From Candidatus Faecousia faecavium (GTDB taxonomy: Bacteria > Bacillota > Clostridia > Oscillospirales > Oscillospiraceae): DNA of 64,000 nt. Of the stretch, positions 34,020 through 43,041 are shown piece by piece; position 1 is the first letter of the stretch, and the number at the start of each line of letters is the position of its first letter. Location of the stretch: the NCBI GenBank assembly GCA_018712645.1, contig DVGO01000013.1:62001-126000 (forward strand), read 5' to 3'. Below the pieces are notes generated by a model. The model did not search any database, had not been told where the DNA came from, and saw nothing but the letters and a program-made list of their open reading frames with translations. The position numbers were made by a program, and so were the translations under genes.

Positions 34020-35528
34020 CTAGTCTGCCTGGGGAAGGGGGATGTGATGCAGGCGGTTTACCTCTTCCGATGCCACCACCGTAAGGGAGATGGGGTAGCT
34101 GATGATTCCGTGTTCATAAAGGGTGCTGGAAATGAGCGCAGCGTCCTGGAGATTATGGGGCCAGTTATCCGCATTGGCAGGATCGGCAACATGCACAGGA
34201 ACATACAGGGTCATTTCTTTCATTCCGTTTTCATCCGCTGCCACAATCTGGGAAACAATATTCCGACTGATTTCCGCAGCAACTGTGCCGTCAAAGTTGG
34301 AAATATTGGACTCACGATAGGCTTTTCCGGGAAGATTAACCTCAGAGATCAGCAGCAGCAAAAACAGAGGGAACACAGCACAGGCCTGTGGATATCGGGA
34401 AAACAGATAGCCGAGGGAAAGCATGGTCAGCAGCATCAGAAAGAAGAAGGTCGGGAATACATACTCGCTGCGGGAGATATTGTAGGGAGAAACAGACGCA
34501 CAGAGAAAAATCTCGTAAATATGAATGACCACAGCCGTAATCAGCCAGATGAGGATAATGGAAAACCCGAAGGAGTTTCCACCATTGCGGCGGCCGGAGA
34601 AGAAAAATGCCCCAGCGCCCAGAAGAAGAAAGAAGATGCTGGAAATCCAGAAGAACCGATTGCACTCTGCCAAGACGCTGCCATAGCCTTTTGCGGTTTG
34701 CAACAGAGCTTCCGAGGAAAAAAGACTGTCCGACACACTGGCACGACCACCGCTAAGTTCAAATATGGCACTGACCAGCCATCCTGCCAGAATGCCCAGA
34801 TACAGAACATTTTCTTTGCAGAAAGATGCCAGAGAAAAATGCTTCCGGTTTTGCCAGATCTGCAGCAAGATGCAGCTTCCGGCATAAACTGCCAGTACGC
34901 CGCTGCTGACCAGATTGGAAAAAATCGCCAGATACAAAATCACAAGACACACACCGGTTCTCAGAGGCTTTTCCAAAGAAAGAAGGGAGGCTGCCTTGGG
35001 ATTTCCGATTAAGTACATGACAATGGAGGCATTGGCCACGGTGGGGATCAGGTAGTTATAGTAACAGTTCAAATCATTGCAGTAAAACAGGTACGTGTTA
35101 TTGTCATCCCCATTTTGCCGTGCCCAAAAATGAAACAGCAGGAAGATACTGGTAATCAGCTGAGTGGTGGAAAAGGGCAGGGAAAAGAGCCGCTTGATCA
35201 AACAGGAGAAGCTCCAAAAGTATACCGTCAGAAAACCGCTTACCACCAGGGCGTGGGTAATGGTCATGGTATCGATATAATCCCCAACAAAAGGCATCAA
35301 AAGAAAACAGCCCAAGCTGGAAAACAGGGGCATGAAAAATTCAGGGAATACCTTGGCAGGATTCCAGACCCCCCAGATGGGAGCGGCAGAACGCACATGT
35401 CCCAGGAAGAACCAGTCATCGGTGTCATACACCACCAGCGGGTACAACTTGGAAAACCAGATAAAGAAGAACAGAAAGATCAGCAAATACCAGATAGCAT
35501 GCCAAGGAAATGATTTCTTTGTGCGCAT
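34020..35528 (-). CDS. Large polytopic membrane protein, unknown (GT-C-like?)
   Basis: The protein has 502 residues with about eleven membrane segments. A first loop after helix 1 carries LVVYDTDDWFFLGHV, an acidic pair resembling the metal/lipid-phosphate loop of GT-C glycosyltransferases. Another acidic Asn-rich loop (NGDDNNTYLFYCNDLNCYYNYL) follows, and there is a C-terminal extracytoplasmic domain of about 90 residues. I do not recognise a named family with certainty. Base and codon use is clearly AT-richer and phenylalanine-rich compared with its neighbours, suggesting later acquisition. The ATG at 35528 follows GGAAGGGAG. Confidence 0.75.
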   Translation of the reverse strand: MRTKKSFPWHAIWYLLIFLFFFIWFSKLYPLVVYDTDDWFFLGHVRSAAPIWGVWNPAKVFPEFFMPLFSSLGCFLLMPFVGDYIDTMTITHALVVSGFLTVYFWSFSCLIKRLFSLPFSTTQLITSIFLLFHFWARQNGDDNNTYLFYCNDLNCYYNYLIPTVANASIVMYLIGNPKAASLLSLEKPLRTGVCLVILYLAIFSNLVSSGVLAVYAGSCILLQIWQNRKHFSLASFCKENVLYLGILAGWLVSAIFELSGGRASVSDSLFSSEALLQTAKGYGSVLAECNRFFWISSIFFLLLGAGAFFFSGRRNGGNSFGFSIILIWLITAVVIHIYEIFLCASVSPYNISRSEYVFPTFFFLMLLTMLSLGYLFSRYPQACAVFPLFLLLLISEVNLPGKAYRESNISNFDGTVAAEISRNIVSQIVAADENGMKEMTLYVPVHVADPANADNWPHNLQDAALISSTLYEHGIISYPISLTVVASEEVNRLHHIPLPQAD

Positions 35529-35569
35529 AAAAAGGCTCCCTTCCCAAATGGGCATATGAGATGGTAATT

Positions 35570-35598
35570 ATGATACAATAGGTTATATACTCTGTCAA
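35570..35598 (-). promoter_or_regulatory. Promoter of the polytopic membrane protein gene
   Basis: Minus-strand TTGACA (35598-35593), 17 bp, TATCAT (35575-35570). Confidence 0.75.
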
Positions 35599-35682
35599 TC
35601 GATACAAAGGGTGCACCGACAGAAAACGAAACAATCTGGGAGAAATTTCTGAAATTTGGAATTTTCTGGTAAAAAGCGAAAC

Positions 35683-35711
35683 AAAAAACCGGAAGTCCAG
35701 TGGACTTCCGG
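35683..35711 (-). terminator. Terminator of the DUF1836 gene
   Basis: A 10-bp stem CCGGAAGTCC/GGACTTCCGG with T6 on the minus strand. Confidence 0.9.
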
Positions 35712-35717
35712 CAAACC

Positions 35718-36239
35718 TTATCCGGCCTGTTCCAGGGCAATGGCCTCCAGGCATTTTTCCAGATAGACTTTCTGCACCGCGGCGACAATGCAGGTAAACA
35801 GCAGCCGCTTTTCATCGGTGGAATCTTCGTTGCTGATTTCCATGGTATCCTGCAATTCAAAGGTAAAGCGCAGCAGCCCCTCGTACTCCTGGCAGAAGTA
35901 GTCGTAGGCAACAGACAGAGGATAGGTCTGCTGCTGCAGATGCAGAAAACCTGCCAGGGCATCCAGGGACAGCACGTTTTTGGCCACGGCGATGAAGAAC
36001 AGATAGGCAATCTGATCCCGGCTGTACTGCTTCTTCACCGGATTGGCAATCAGACCCTTTTTCACATAATTGCTGATCATGGAGGGGGTCAGGGCGGAGT
36101 CCCCCAGAGGGGCCAGGTACTCCCCGATGTATTTGGCAGCCTGCTCCAGATAAAGTCCCACGTTGGGAATCTCGGCATACCGGGGCAGGTGGAAGTCCTG
36201 AACAGTTGCGGCAATGCGCAGCTTGGTTTCTTGTTTCAT
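35718..36239 (-). CDS. DUF1836 regulator (MerR-like helix-turn-helix)
   Basis: This 173-residue protein has the DUF1836 core: FHLPRYAEIPNVGLYLEQ, LTPSMISNYVKKGLIANPVKKQYSRDQIAYLFFIAVAKNVLSL, a MerR-like winged helix followed by a helical tail. DUF1836 proteins are presumed transcription regulators. It is divergent from degV, whose promoter region it shares, so degV is an obvious candidate target. The transcript would start only about 11 bases before the ATG. An in-frame GTG nine bases upstream is an alternative start. Confidence 0.82.
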   Translation of the reverse strand: MKQETKLRIAATVQDFHLPRYAEIPNVGLYLEQAAKYIGEYLAPLGDSALTPSMISNYVKKGLIANPVKKQYSRDQIAYLFFIAVAKNVLSLDALAGFLHLQQQTYPLSVAYDYFCQEYEGLLRFTFELQDTMEISNEDSTDEKRLLFTCIVAAVQKVYLEKCLEAIALEQAG

Positions 36240-36256
36240 ATGGATCACCCGGGGGT

Positions 36257-36285
36257 ATTATACCGGAGAAAACCGGAAAAGTCAA
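36257..36285 (-). promoter_or_regulatory. Promoter of the DUF1836 gene
   Basis: Minus-strand TTGACT (36285-36280), 17 bp, TATAAT (36262-36257). The leader is nearly absent. Confidence 0.8.
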
Positions 36286-36311
36286 CACAGAAAACTTTAC
36301 ACAAGATATGC

Positions 36312-36368
36312 TTGACATTGTAGATAAAGATTGATACAATGTCATCGGTTATTAAAAAACCGATGACA
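36312..36368 (+). promoter_or_regulatory. degV promoter followed by an 11-bp palindrome at the start site
   Basis: TTGACA (36312-36317), 17 bp, TACAAT (36335-36340). A perfect inverted repeat, TGTCATCGGTT (36340-36350) with AACCGATGACA (36358-36368), covers the transcription start. It is either an operator or a 5' mRNA stabilising hairpin. Confidence 0.8.
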
Positions 36369-36396
36369 ACAACCACTTTTTAGACGAGGTATCGCT

Positions 36397-37254
36397 ATGA
36401 ATTATAAATATGTTTCGGATTCCGGCTGCAACATCCTGGGCAGCACCCAGGACTTTGCCAGCGTTCCTATGAAAGTCATTGCCCACAAGGAATTTGTGGA
36501 TGACGGCAAGCTGGATATCGCCGCCATGGTGGCGCAGCTGAAATCCCATAAGGGTAAGTCCGGTTCCTCCTGCCCCAACGTTGGGGAGTGGCTGGAAGCC
36601 TTCGGCGATGCCGATGTGATTTTTGCCACCACCATTTCCAAGGCTATTTCCGGCAGCTACAACGCCGCTGCCCAGGCTGCCCACACCTATATGGAAGAGC
36701 ATCCCGGCAGAAAGGTGATCCTGATTGATTCCATGTCCGCCGGTCCCCAGATGGCCATGATCCTGGACAAGGCCCGGCAGTTGGTGAGCCAGGGCCTGGA
36801 ACTGGAGGCCATTGCCCAGCAGCTGCGGGATTACCGCAACCATGTGCACACCCTGTTCTGCCTGGAATCTCTGACCAACCTGGCAAGAAACGGCCGGGTC
36901 AATCCCGCCGTTGCCAAGCTTGCCGGCGTCCTGGGCATCCGGGTTTGCGGCGAGGCCAAGGAAGGCAAAATCTGCCCCGCCCACAAGGCCCGGGGAGAGA
37001 AGAAGGCCATTCAGACCCTGGTGGACATGATCCAGGAGCGGGGCTTCTACGACGGTGCCCTGCTGCGGATTGCCCACTGCTTCAATCCGGAGTTCGGCCA
37101 GGCACTGGGAGACGCCATTTTGGCCCAGTTCCCCAACGCCCGGTTCCAGCTGGAGAAAACCGGCGGCCTGTGCAGCTACTACGCCGAGCAGGGCGGATTG
37201 ATGATCGCCTTTGAAGGCGGCTTCAACCAGGATAACCACTGCCTGGAAGATTAA
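36397..37254 (+). CDS. DegV family fatty-acid-binding protein
   Basis: The protein has 285 residues with the DegV pattern: an N-terminal SDSGCNI, the lipid-contact TTISKAISGSYNAA (residues 76-89), IDSMSAGPQ, the C-terminal LARNGRVNPAVAKLAGVLGI and a closing G-GGLMIAFE. In Firmicutes DegV/FakB proteins present fatty acids to the FakA kinase for phospholipid synthesis. No fakA-like gene lies in the window. GAGGT lies upstream of the ATG. Confidence 0.92.
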   Translation: MNYKYVSDSGCNILGSTQDFASVPMKVIAHKEFVDDGKLDIAAMVAQLKSHKGKSGSSCPNVGEWLEAFGDADVIFATTISKAISGSYNAAAQAAHTYMEEHPGRKVILIDSMSAGPQMAMILDKARQLVSQGLELEAIAQQLRDYRNHVHTLFCLESLTNLARNGRVNPAVAKLAGVLGIRVCGEAKEGKICPAHKARGEKKAIQTLVDMIQERGFYDGALLRIAHCFNPEFGQALGDAILAQFPNARFQLEKTGGLCSYYAEQGGLMIAFEGGFNQDNHCLED

Positions 37255-37262
37255 ATAAAGAT

Positions 37263-37298
37263 AACCCGGCACCGATTCTTGCAATCGGTGCCGGGTTT
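37263..37298. terminator. Bidirectional terminator between degV and the MBL lipoprotein gene
   Basis: A 15-bp perfect stem (37263-37277 with 37283-37297), with TTTGGTT on the plus side and an AT-rich tail on the minus side. Confidence 0.88.
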
Positions 37299-37300
37299 GG

Positions 37301-38344
37301 TTATTTCAGACAGTTGCCGCAAGGTTCAAACCCTTCAGCGATGGCTTCGTCGTAAGAAGGAAGCTCCACCCGGTTTTCTTCTGCGGGAAGGTTGGGGCAG
37401 CTGGGCAGGTGGAATTTTTTGGAATTTTTGTTGCCGATATAGGTTTGGGCTGTGGTTTCCGATGGGGCGGGAGCGTCGGGCTGGGCGGTGGATTTTTCCC
37501 AGGTAAACTGTACCTCAGTTCCGTCGCTGGTTGCCGTAATGGTACCCAAGGTATCGGTGCGCAGGACCGTGACCTCCGCCTGATTCAGCCGGGACAGGGG
37601 CGCTTCGTTGGGGTGACCATAGCTGTTGCCTGTTCCCACGGAGATTACCCCGTATTCCGGAGCCACTTGCCGCAGAAAGCGGTAGCCGGTGGAGGTATCC
37701 GAACCGTGGTGGCCCACTTTCAGCACATCCGCTTTCAAAAGATCGGGCTGGCTGTCCCAGTAGTCCAGCATGTCATCTTCCGCCGCTGTTTCCATGTCCC
37801 CGGTGAACAGGAACACCGTTTCTCCGAAGGCGATGCGCAGCACCAGGGAAGTGTCGTTGGTTTCGGCGTAGGATTTTACCGGTCCCAGCACCTGGATATC
37901 CAGCCCTTCCATGGGGATGCTGTCTCCCGGTTCCGGGATGGTGATTTCCAGGCCCTGCTGGTCGGTGTAGTGAACAAAGTCGTCAAAGACCTTGGAAGCG
38001 TAGGTTTTGGTGGGGGCGTAGACTGCCTTTGCAGGGTACACCGCCAGCACACCGGGCAGGCCGCCTACATGGTCTTCGTGGGCGTGGGTGCAGACTACCC
38101 CTTCCAGCTCTTCCACGCCTTGCTGCTCCAGGAAGGATACTACCAGCTGGCTGTCCTCCTTGTTGCCTCCGTCAATGAGCAGGTATTGCCCACTGCGTTC
38201 CACCAGGGCGCAGTCCGCCTGGCCCACATCCAGAAAATGCACTGTCAGGGTGCCCTCAGCCTTGGCAGGGGACTGGGGAACAGCGCCGCAGGCGCTCAGC
38301 AGCAGAGCAAGGGCCAGCAGCAGGGGCAGGATTCGTTTTTTCAT
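37301..38344 (-). CDS. Metallo-beta-lactamase-fold lipoprotein (ComEC-type hydrolase domain)
   Basis: This 347-residue protein has a lipoprotein signal (LALLLSACG, Cys at 19). The MBL domain (about 30-265) has HFLDVGQADCALVE, the zinc motif THAHEDHVGG, FTGDME and GHHGSDTST, as in the hydrolase part of ComEC/Rec2. A C-terminal add-on (YIGNKNSKKFHLPSCPNL...GFEPCGNCLK) is the Ada-like two-Cys metal-binding motif found on secreted nucleases. An extracellular nuclease or DNA-processing role is inferred. The ATG overlaps the cca stop by four bases. Confidence 0.88.
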   Translation of the reverse strand: MKKRILPLLLALALLLSACGAVPQSPAKAEGTLTVHFLDVGQADCALVERSGQYLLIDGGNKEDSQLVVSFLEQQGVEELEGVVCTHAHEDHVGGLPGVLAVYPAKAVYAPTKTYASKVFDDFVHYTDQQGLEITIPEPGDSIPMEGLDIQVLGPVKSYAETNDTSLVLRIAFGETVFLFTGDMETAAEDDMLDYWDSQPDLLKADVLKVGHHGSDTSTGYRFLRQVAPEYGVISVGTGNSYGHPNEAPLSRLNQAEVTVLRTDTLGTITATSDGTEVQFTWEKSTAQPDAPAPSETTAQTYIGNKNSKKFHLPSCPNLPAEENRVELPSYDEAIAEGFEPCGNCLK

Positions 38345-39678
38345 AGGGTTACTCCTTTTTCTCCTGCCCAGGCTTTGCAGCCTTCCAGCAAGGAGGGCTT
38401 TTCGTTGGGCAGAGTTTCCTGAACCACCTGTTCCAGCAGGTAGTCCAGGCATTGACCGATCTGTTTTCCATCCAGACCCATCTTTTTAAGGTCATGGCCG
38501 GAAATGTCCAGATCTTTCAGGGTCAGGCAGGCGCCTTCCTGGCGGATTTCGTCCAGAACGGTTCGGATTTTCGGGAAAATCTCCAGATCTTCCGGCGCGG
38601 CGGTGCCTTTGCTGTTCATATCCGCTTCTTGAAGGGTGAGCAGATTTTCCAGGGTTTCCCAGCCCAGTTTTCCCAGCTGCCGTTTCAGAGCCTTCTTCTC
38701 CGGAATCAGGGTGGTCATGTGCTTGCTGATGAGCAGCACCACCTGCTCCGTCAGGGCCTTGGGGGCTTTCAGCCGGTGCAGCACCTGCTGTGCCATTTCC
38801 GCCCCTGCGGGGGCGTGACCGTAAAAGTGGCCCCGGCCGGTTTCGTCCTGGGTAAAGGTGGGAATTTTGCCGATGTCATGCAGCAGCGCCGCCCAGCGCA
38901 GAGGAAGGGTTGGGGGTACTGCTCCCGTCACCTTGGCCACATGGGTAAATAGGTCATAGGCATGGTGGGGGCTGTGCTGGTCGAATCCCATCAGGGGCTT
39001 CAGTTCCGGGATGGCAGCGCCCAGCACCGGGGCAAAGCGCAGAAGATCCTCCGCTTTTACCAGGGGCAGCAGCCGACACAGTTCTTCAAATACCCGTTCC
39101 CGGGCCAGGTTGTCCATCAAATGGGCCTGCTGTTTCATAGCCTCGGCGGTTGCCGGGTCTGCTTCCAGGCCGTAGCGCACTGCAAAACGCACCCCCCGCA
39201 GAATCCGCAGAGAATCTTCCGAAAACCGCCGCACCGGGTCGCCTACCGCCCGCAGCTTACTTTTCGCCAGATCCTCCCGGCCCCCAAAGGGATCGGCAAA
39301 GCCCCGGCGGGGAGAGTAGGCCATGGCGTTGATGGTATAGTCCCGGCGGGCCAGGTCCTGTTCAATGTCCGGCACAAATTCCACCCAGTCCGGGTGGCGG
39401 TTGTCCCGGTAGCTGCCTTCGGTGCGGAAGGTGGTGATCTCCACCACCCCGCCTTCAGTGCAGACGCCGATGGTGCCGTGCTTTTTTCCCGCCAGCACCA
39501 GCTTGTGTCCGGCAAAGACCTGCTCCGTCTGCTCCGGCAGAGCGGCGGTGCACAGGTCATAGTCCGATGGCTGCAGGCCCAGACAAGCATCCCGGACGCA
39601 GCCGCCAACGGCGTAGGCAGCAAATCCGGCATCTTCCAGGGCGTCCAGACAGGACAGAATATACTCAGGCAGGATCAT
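38341..39678 (-). CDS. cca: CCA-adding tRNA nucleotidyltransferase
   Basis: This 445-residue class II enzyme has the polymerase head with GGCVRD and PSDYDLCTAA (catalytic carboxylates), EITTFRTEGSYRDNRHPDWVEFV, RRDYTINAMAYSP and the neck motif EDSLRILRGVRFAVRYG. An HD domain follows (LLHDIGKIPTF). The HD part could trim phosphates or RNA ends. Both tRNAs in this window encode CCA, so here it would mainly repair ends. The start overlaps the preceding gene by 14 bp. Confidence 0.95.
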   Translation of the reverse strand: MILPEYILSCLDALEDAGFAAYAVGGCVRDACLGLQPSDYDLCTAALPEQTEQVFAGHKLVLAGKKHGTIGVCTEGGVVEITTFRTEGSYRDNRHPDWVEFVPDIEQDLARRDYTINAMAYSPRRGFADPFGGREDLAKSKLRAVGDPVRRFSEDSLRILRGVRFAVRYGLEADPATAEAMKQQAHLMDNLARERVFEELCRLLPLVKAEDLLRFAPVLGAAIPELKPLMGFDQHSPHHAYDLFTHVAKVTGAVPPTLPLRWAALLHDIGKIPTFTQDETGRGHFYGHAPAGAEMAQQVLHRLKAPKALTEQVVLLISKHMTTLIPEKKALKRQLGKLGWETLENLLTLQEADMNSKGTAAPEDLEIFPKIRTVLDEIRQEGACLTLKDLDISGHDLKKMGLDGKQIGQCLDYLLEQVVQETLPNEKPSLLEGCKAWAGEKGVTL

Positions 39679-40420
39679 CTTGGGCCGTCCTTTCCGGCTC
39701 CCGGGGCTCAGGCAGGAAGGCGGCGCTCCACAGATCCGTTGCCACCCAGGCGATTCCGCCCAGGTACAGCAGGGGATACTCCGTCCTGGCCAGATTCACG
39801 GTGCACAGGTACAGACTGGCAAGTCCAGCACCTACATACATCCGGGAATTGCCCATGGCCACGTCAAATGCGGTACAGTAGTAAGCAAATAAGGTCAGCC
39901 CCACACAGCCAAGCAGCGCAAATACATAAGCCTGGGGCTGGGGTTCAGCGCTCCAGGTGCGGTACTGGTTGACCATGTGCACCATAAGGAACAGACAGGT
40001 GGGCAGATGCAGCAGGAAATGGACCTGCTTGCCGGTTCCCCGGCTGGCTCCCGCCAGAACCAGGCACACCGGCGCCAGATATCCCAGCACCTGCCAGGCG
40101 ATTCCCACTGCTCCGGGCAGCTTGGCGGGATTTCCCAGCACCGTCAGAACCATGCCCAGACCCATCATCAGATGGCCCACTGCCTGCTCCAGACCGCGGC
40201 CGGTGCGAAGGGCCAGGTTTTTATCCGTCCGGAAGGAAACTGCCAGCACCGCCGCTGCTGCCGCTGCGGTGAGCACCCAGAGCAGTGTTTCCAGGGGGTG
40301 ATTCAACGGCAGCAGGTGTTTTTCGTCCAGAGCCAGACTGTACAGCAGCCGCCGCAGTACCAGCCCCACACCGCCCAGTGCCAGCAGAATCAGGGCGGCA
40401 TATCTTACGGGATGTTTCAT
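39665..40420 (-). CDS. Hypothetical seven-helix membrane protein
   Basis: This 251-residue protein is almost entirely membrane-embedded, with about seven segments, short basic loops and an acidic C-terminal tail (EPREPERTAQDDP). No family is recognised. The ATG at 40420 follows GGAGGGACTTTTT. It is the first gene of an operon with cca and the MBL lipoprotein gene, and its end overlaps the cca start by 14 bp, so expression is linked. No functional inference beyond that is justified. Confidence 0.7.
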   Translation of the reverse strand: MKHPVRYAALILLALGGVGLVLRRLLYSLALDEKHLLPLNHPLETLLWVLTAAAAAAVLAVSFRTDKNLALRTGRGLEQAVGHLMMGLGMVLTVLGNPAKLPGAVGIAWQVLGYLAPVCLVLAGASRGTGKQVHFLLHLPTCLFLMVHMVNQYRTWSAEPQPQAYVFALLGCVGLTLFAYYCTAFDVAMGNSRMYVGAGLASLYLCTVNLARTEYPLLYLGGIAWVATDLWSAAFLPEPREPERTAQDDPA

Positions 40421-40450
40421 AAAAAGTCCCTCCAAAGTCCAATTTAGCTG

Positions 40451-40520
40451 CCTTTCCCCTTAAAAGACAGGGGGAAAGGGAATAATATGGTATTATACCA
40501 GTCTATTGTCCCAATTTCCA
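40451..40520 (-). promoter_or_regulatory. Promoter and leader hairpin of the cca operon
   Basis: Minus-strand TGGAAA (40520-40515), 17 bp, TATAAT (40497-40492). In the transcribed leader CCTTTCCCC and GGGGAAAGG (40451-40480) form a 9-bp hairpin. Confidence 0.5.
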
Positions 40521-40557
40521 GCCCTTTGTGAAAAAACTCTTTGGGCAGTATTTGCCC

Positions 40558-40586
40558 TTGTTTCCCCGGAAAGTTCCGAGTATAAT
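40558..40586 (+). promoter_or_regulatory. Promoter of the plsC-like gene
   Basis: TTGTTT (40558-40563), 17 bp, TATAAT (40581-40586). Divergent from the cca operon promoter. Confidence 0.6.
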
Positions 40587-40616
40587 ACGATTATTAAACG
40601 AAATTGGAGGAAAATC

Positions 40617-41501
40617 ATGGATTCTATCCTTGCGCTGTTGCTGCTTGCGGGAAGCTGTGTGTTCTTTTTGCTGCACAGAAGCCTGCTTCGGGGAATTTTC
40701 TGCCTGTCGGTGGCGGCGGGCTGTATCGGGGCGCTGGTGGGAAACGCTGCCCTGTGGCAGTGCCTGCTGATCTTCGCCGGAAGCTATGTGCTGCTGGCGG
40801 TGGTGGCTCTGATCTTTCTTTGGACGATCTGCGCGCTTGTTGACCTGGACAAACCCCAGGAGCATGACAGCAAATTCTACCGCAGTGTGATGTACCTGTA
40901 CATCGAGGCCCTGATTACCCTGGTGCGGGTGAAGCTGGAAACCCGGGGCCTGGAAAATACCCCCAAGGAGGGCCGCTTTCTGGTGGTGTGCAACCATCTG
41001 TTCATTGCAGACCCGGGCATTGTGCTGCACTGCTTCCGGAAAAGTCAGCTGGCATTCCTGACCAAGAAGGAAAACTACTCCATGCCCATTATCAATAAGT
41101 TCATGCACAAGATTCTCTGCCAGCCCATTGACCGGGAAAACGACCGTCAGGCACTGAAATCCATCATCAAGTGCATCCGCCTGATTCAGGAGGACAAGGT
41201 TTCCGTCTGCGCCTTCCCGGAGGGCTACACCAGCAAAGATGGGTACCTTCACCCCTTCCGCTCCGGAGTGTTCAAAATCGCCCAGAAAACCGGGGTGCCC
41301 ATTGTGGTGTGTACCATTCAGAACACCCGGCAGATTTTCAAGAACCTGAAAAAGGGCAAGAAAACCGTTGTGCCTTTCCATCTGGTGAAGGTTATTGCGC
41401 CGGAAGAACTGGCCGGAAAGACCACCACCCAGATTGGCGACGAGATCTACGAGATGATGATTTCCGATCTGGGAGAAGAATTCCGGTTTCCTCAGGGGTA
41501 A
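40617..41501 (+). CDS. 1-acyl-sn-glycerol-3-phosphate acyltransferase (PlsC family)
   Basis: This 294-residue membrane enzyme has two or three N-terminal hydrophobic segments (2-75) and the PlsC domain with CNHLFIADPG (NHx4D catalytic motif) and FPEGYTSKDG (glycerol-phosphate binding EG motif). It would transfer a fatty acyl group to lysophosphatidic acid in phospholipid synthesis. The ATG at 40617 follows TTGGAGGAAAATC. It is longer at the N-terminus than minimal PlsC. Confidence 0.9.
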   Translation: MDSILALLLLAGSCVFFLLHRSLLRGIFCLSVAAGCIGALVGNAALWQCLLIFAGSYVLLAVVALIFLWTICALVDLDKPQEHDSKFYRSVMYLYIEALITLVRVKLETRGLENTPKEGRFLVVCNHLFIADPGIVLHCFRKSQLAFLTKKENYSMPIINKFMHKILCQPIDRENDRQALKSIIKCIRLIQEDKVSVCAFPEGYTSKDGYLHPFRSGVFKIAQKTGVPIVVCTIQNTRQIFKNLKKGKKTVVPFHLVKVIAPEELAGKTTTQIGDEIYEMMISDLGEEFRFPQG

Positions 41502-41515
41502 GACGGTTTTGCCCC

Positions 41516-41544
41516 TTGATTTATAGGGGGAAGCTGTGTATAAT
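41516..41544 (+). promoter_or_regulatory. glyS promoter
   Basis: TTGATT (41516-41521), 17 bp, TATAAT (41539-41544). The leader is about 40 nt, too short for a T-box. Confidence 0.8.
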
Positions 41545-41588
41545 GGGTAATTAACCGAGAAAAATCCAAACAATTTGGAGGAAATACA

Positions 41589-43016
41589 ATGAAAAACAGC
41601 GAAAAGACACTGGACATGATCGTAAACCTGTGCAAGAGCCGGGGCTATATCTATCCCGGTTCTGAAATCTACGGCGGCCTGGCCAACTCCTGGGACTTTG
41701 GCCCCCTGGGCGTGGAGTTCAAGAACAACGTGAAGAAGGCCTGGCTGAAGAAATTTGTCCAGGAGTCCGACTATAACGTGGGACTGGACGCCGCCATTTT
41801 GATGAACCCCCAGACCTGGGTCACCACCGGTCATGTGGGCTCCTTCTCCGATCCTCTGGTGGACTGCAAGGGCTGCGGCTCCCGGGAGCGGGCGGACAAG
41901 CTGATTGAAGCTTCCGAGTCCGGCAAGGGTGTCAATGTGGACGCCATGAGCTTTGAGGAAATGGACGCTTTCATCGCCGAGCACAACGACGTGGTCTGCC
42001 CCCAGTGCGGCAAGCACAACTTTACCTCCATCCGCAAATTCAACCTGATGTTCAAGACCCAGATCGGCGTTACTGAGGATACCGCTTCTACCTGCTACCT
42101 GCGGCCTGAAACTGCTCAGGGCATTTTCGTCAACTTTGCCAACATCCAGCGTACCACCCGGAAGAAGCTGCCCTTCGGCGTCTGCCAGGTGGGCAAGGCT
42201 TTCCGCAACGAGATCACCCCGGGCAACTTCATTTTCCGTACCCGGGAATTTGAGCAGATGGAGTGCGAGTTCTTCTGCCAGCCCGGCACCGACCTGGAGT
42301 GGTTCGCCTACTGGAAGGACTTCTGCAAGAACTGGCTGCTGTCTCTGGGCATCAAGGAAGAGTCCCTGCGGCTGCGGGATCATGAGCCGGCAGAGCTGGC
42401 CTTCTACTCCCGGGCTACCACCGATATCGAGTACCAGTTCCCCTTCGGCAACGGCTGGGGCGAGCTGTGGGGCATTGCTGACCGGACCAACTATGACCTG
42501 GGCCGTCACCAGGAAGCCAGCGGCAAGAGCCTGGAGTACTATGACCAGGAGAAGAACGAGCACTACATCCCCTATGTGATCGAGCCTTCTCTGGGCTGCG
42601 ACCGTGTGGCTCTGGCCTTCCTGTGCGAAGCCTACGACGAAGAAGTGGTGGGCGTGGACAAGAAGGGCAACGAAGATGTGCGCACTGTGCTGCGGCTGCA
42701 TCCGGCTCTGGCTCCCTTCAAGGCCGCTGTGCTGCCTCTGAGCAAGAAGCTGTCTCCCAAGGCTGAGGAGATCTACCGGGAGCTGCGCAAGGACTTCATG
42801 GTGGATTTTGACGATGCCGGTTCCATTGGCAAGCGTTACCGCCGGGAGGACGAAATCGGCACCCCGCTGTGCATCACCGTGGACTTCCAGACCGTGGGCG
42901 ACGACAACACCCCCGCTGACAACTGCGTCACCGTCCGTGACCGTGACACCATGGAGCAGGTCCGGATTCCCATTTCCGAGCTGAAGGCATACGTGGCTGA
43001 GAAGTGCCGCTTCTAA
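41589..43016 (+). CDS. glyS: Glycyl-tRNA synthetase, dimeric type
   Basis: This 475-residue class II enzyme is of the alpha-2 (eukaryote/archaea-like) type rather than the alpha2-beta2 bacterial form. Motifs are [22 protein letters not shown] at the N-terminus, an insertion with two Cys pairs (CKGCGS, CPQCG), motif 2 [25 protein letters not shown] and motif 3 [14 protein letters not shown], followed by an anticodon domain (about 360-460). The paired Cys could hold zinc. TTTGGAGGAAATACA precedes the start. Confidence 0.96.
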   Translation: MKNSEKTLDMIVNLCKSRGYIYPGSEIYGGLANSWDFGPLGVEFKNNVKKAWLKKFVQESDYNVGLDAAILMNPQTWVTTGHVGSFSDPLVDCKGCGSRERADKLIEASESGKGVNVDAMSFEEMDAFIAEHNDVVCPQCGKHNFTSIRKFNLMFKTQIGVTEDTASTCYLRPETAQGIFVNFANIQRTTRKKLPFGVCQVGKAFRNEITPGNFIFRTREFEQMECEFFCQPGTDLEWFAYWKDFCKNWLLSLGIKEESLRLRDHEPAELAFYSRATTDIEYQFPFGNGWGELWGIADRTNYDLGRHQEASGKSLEYYDQEKNEHYIPYVIEPSLGCDRVALAFLCEAYDEEVVGVDKKGNEDVRTVLRLHPALAPFKAAVLPLSKKLSPKAEEIYRELRKDFMVDFDDAGSIGKRYRREDEIGTPLCITVDFQTVGDDNTPADNCVTVRDRDTMEQVRIPISELKAYVAEKCRF

Positions 43017-43041
43017 GGAAAAGGCAGAGAAAGGCAACGCT

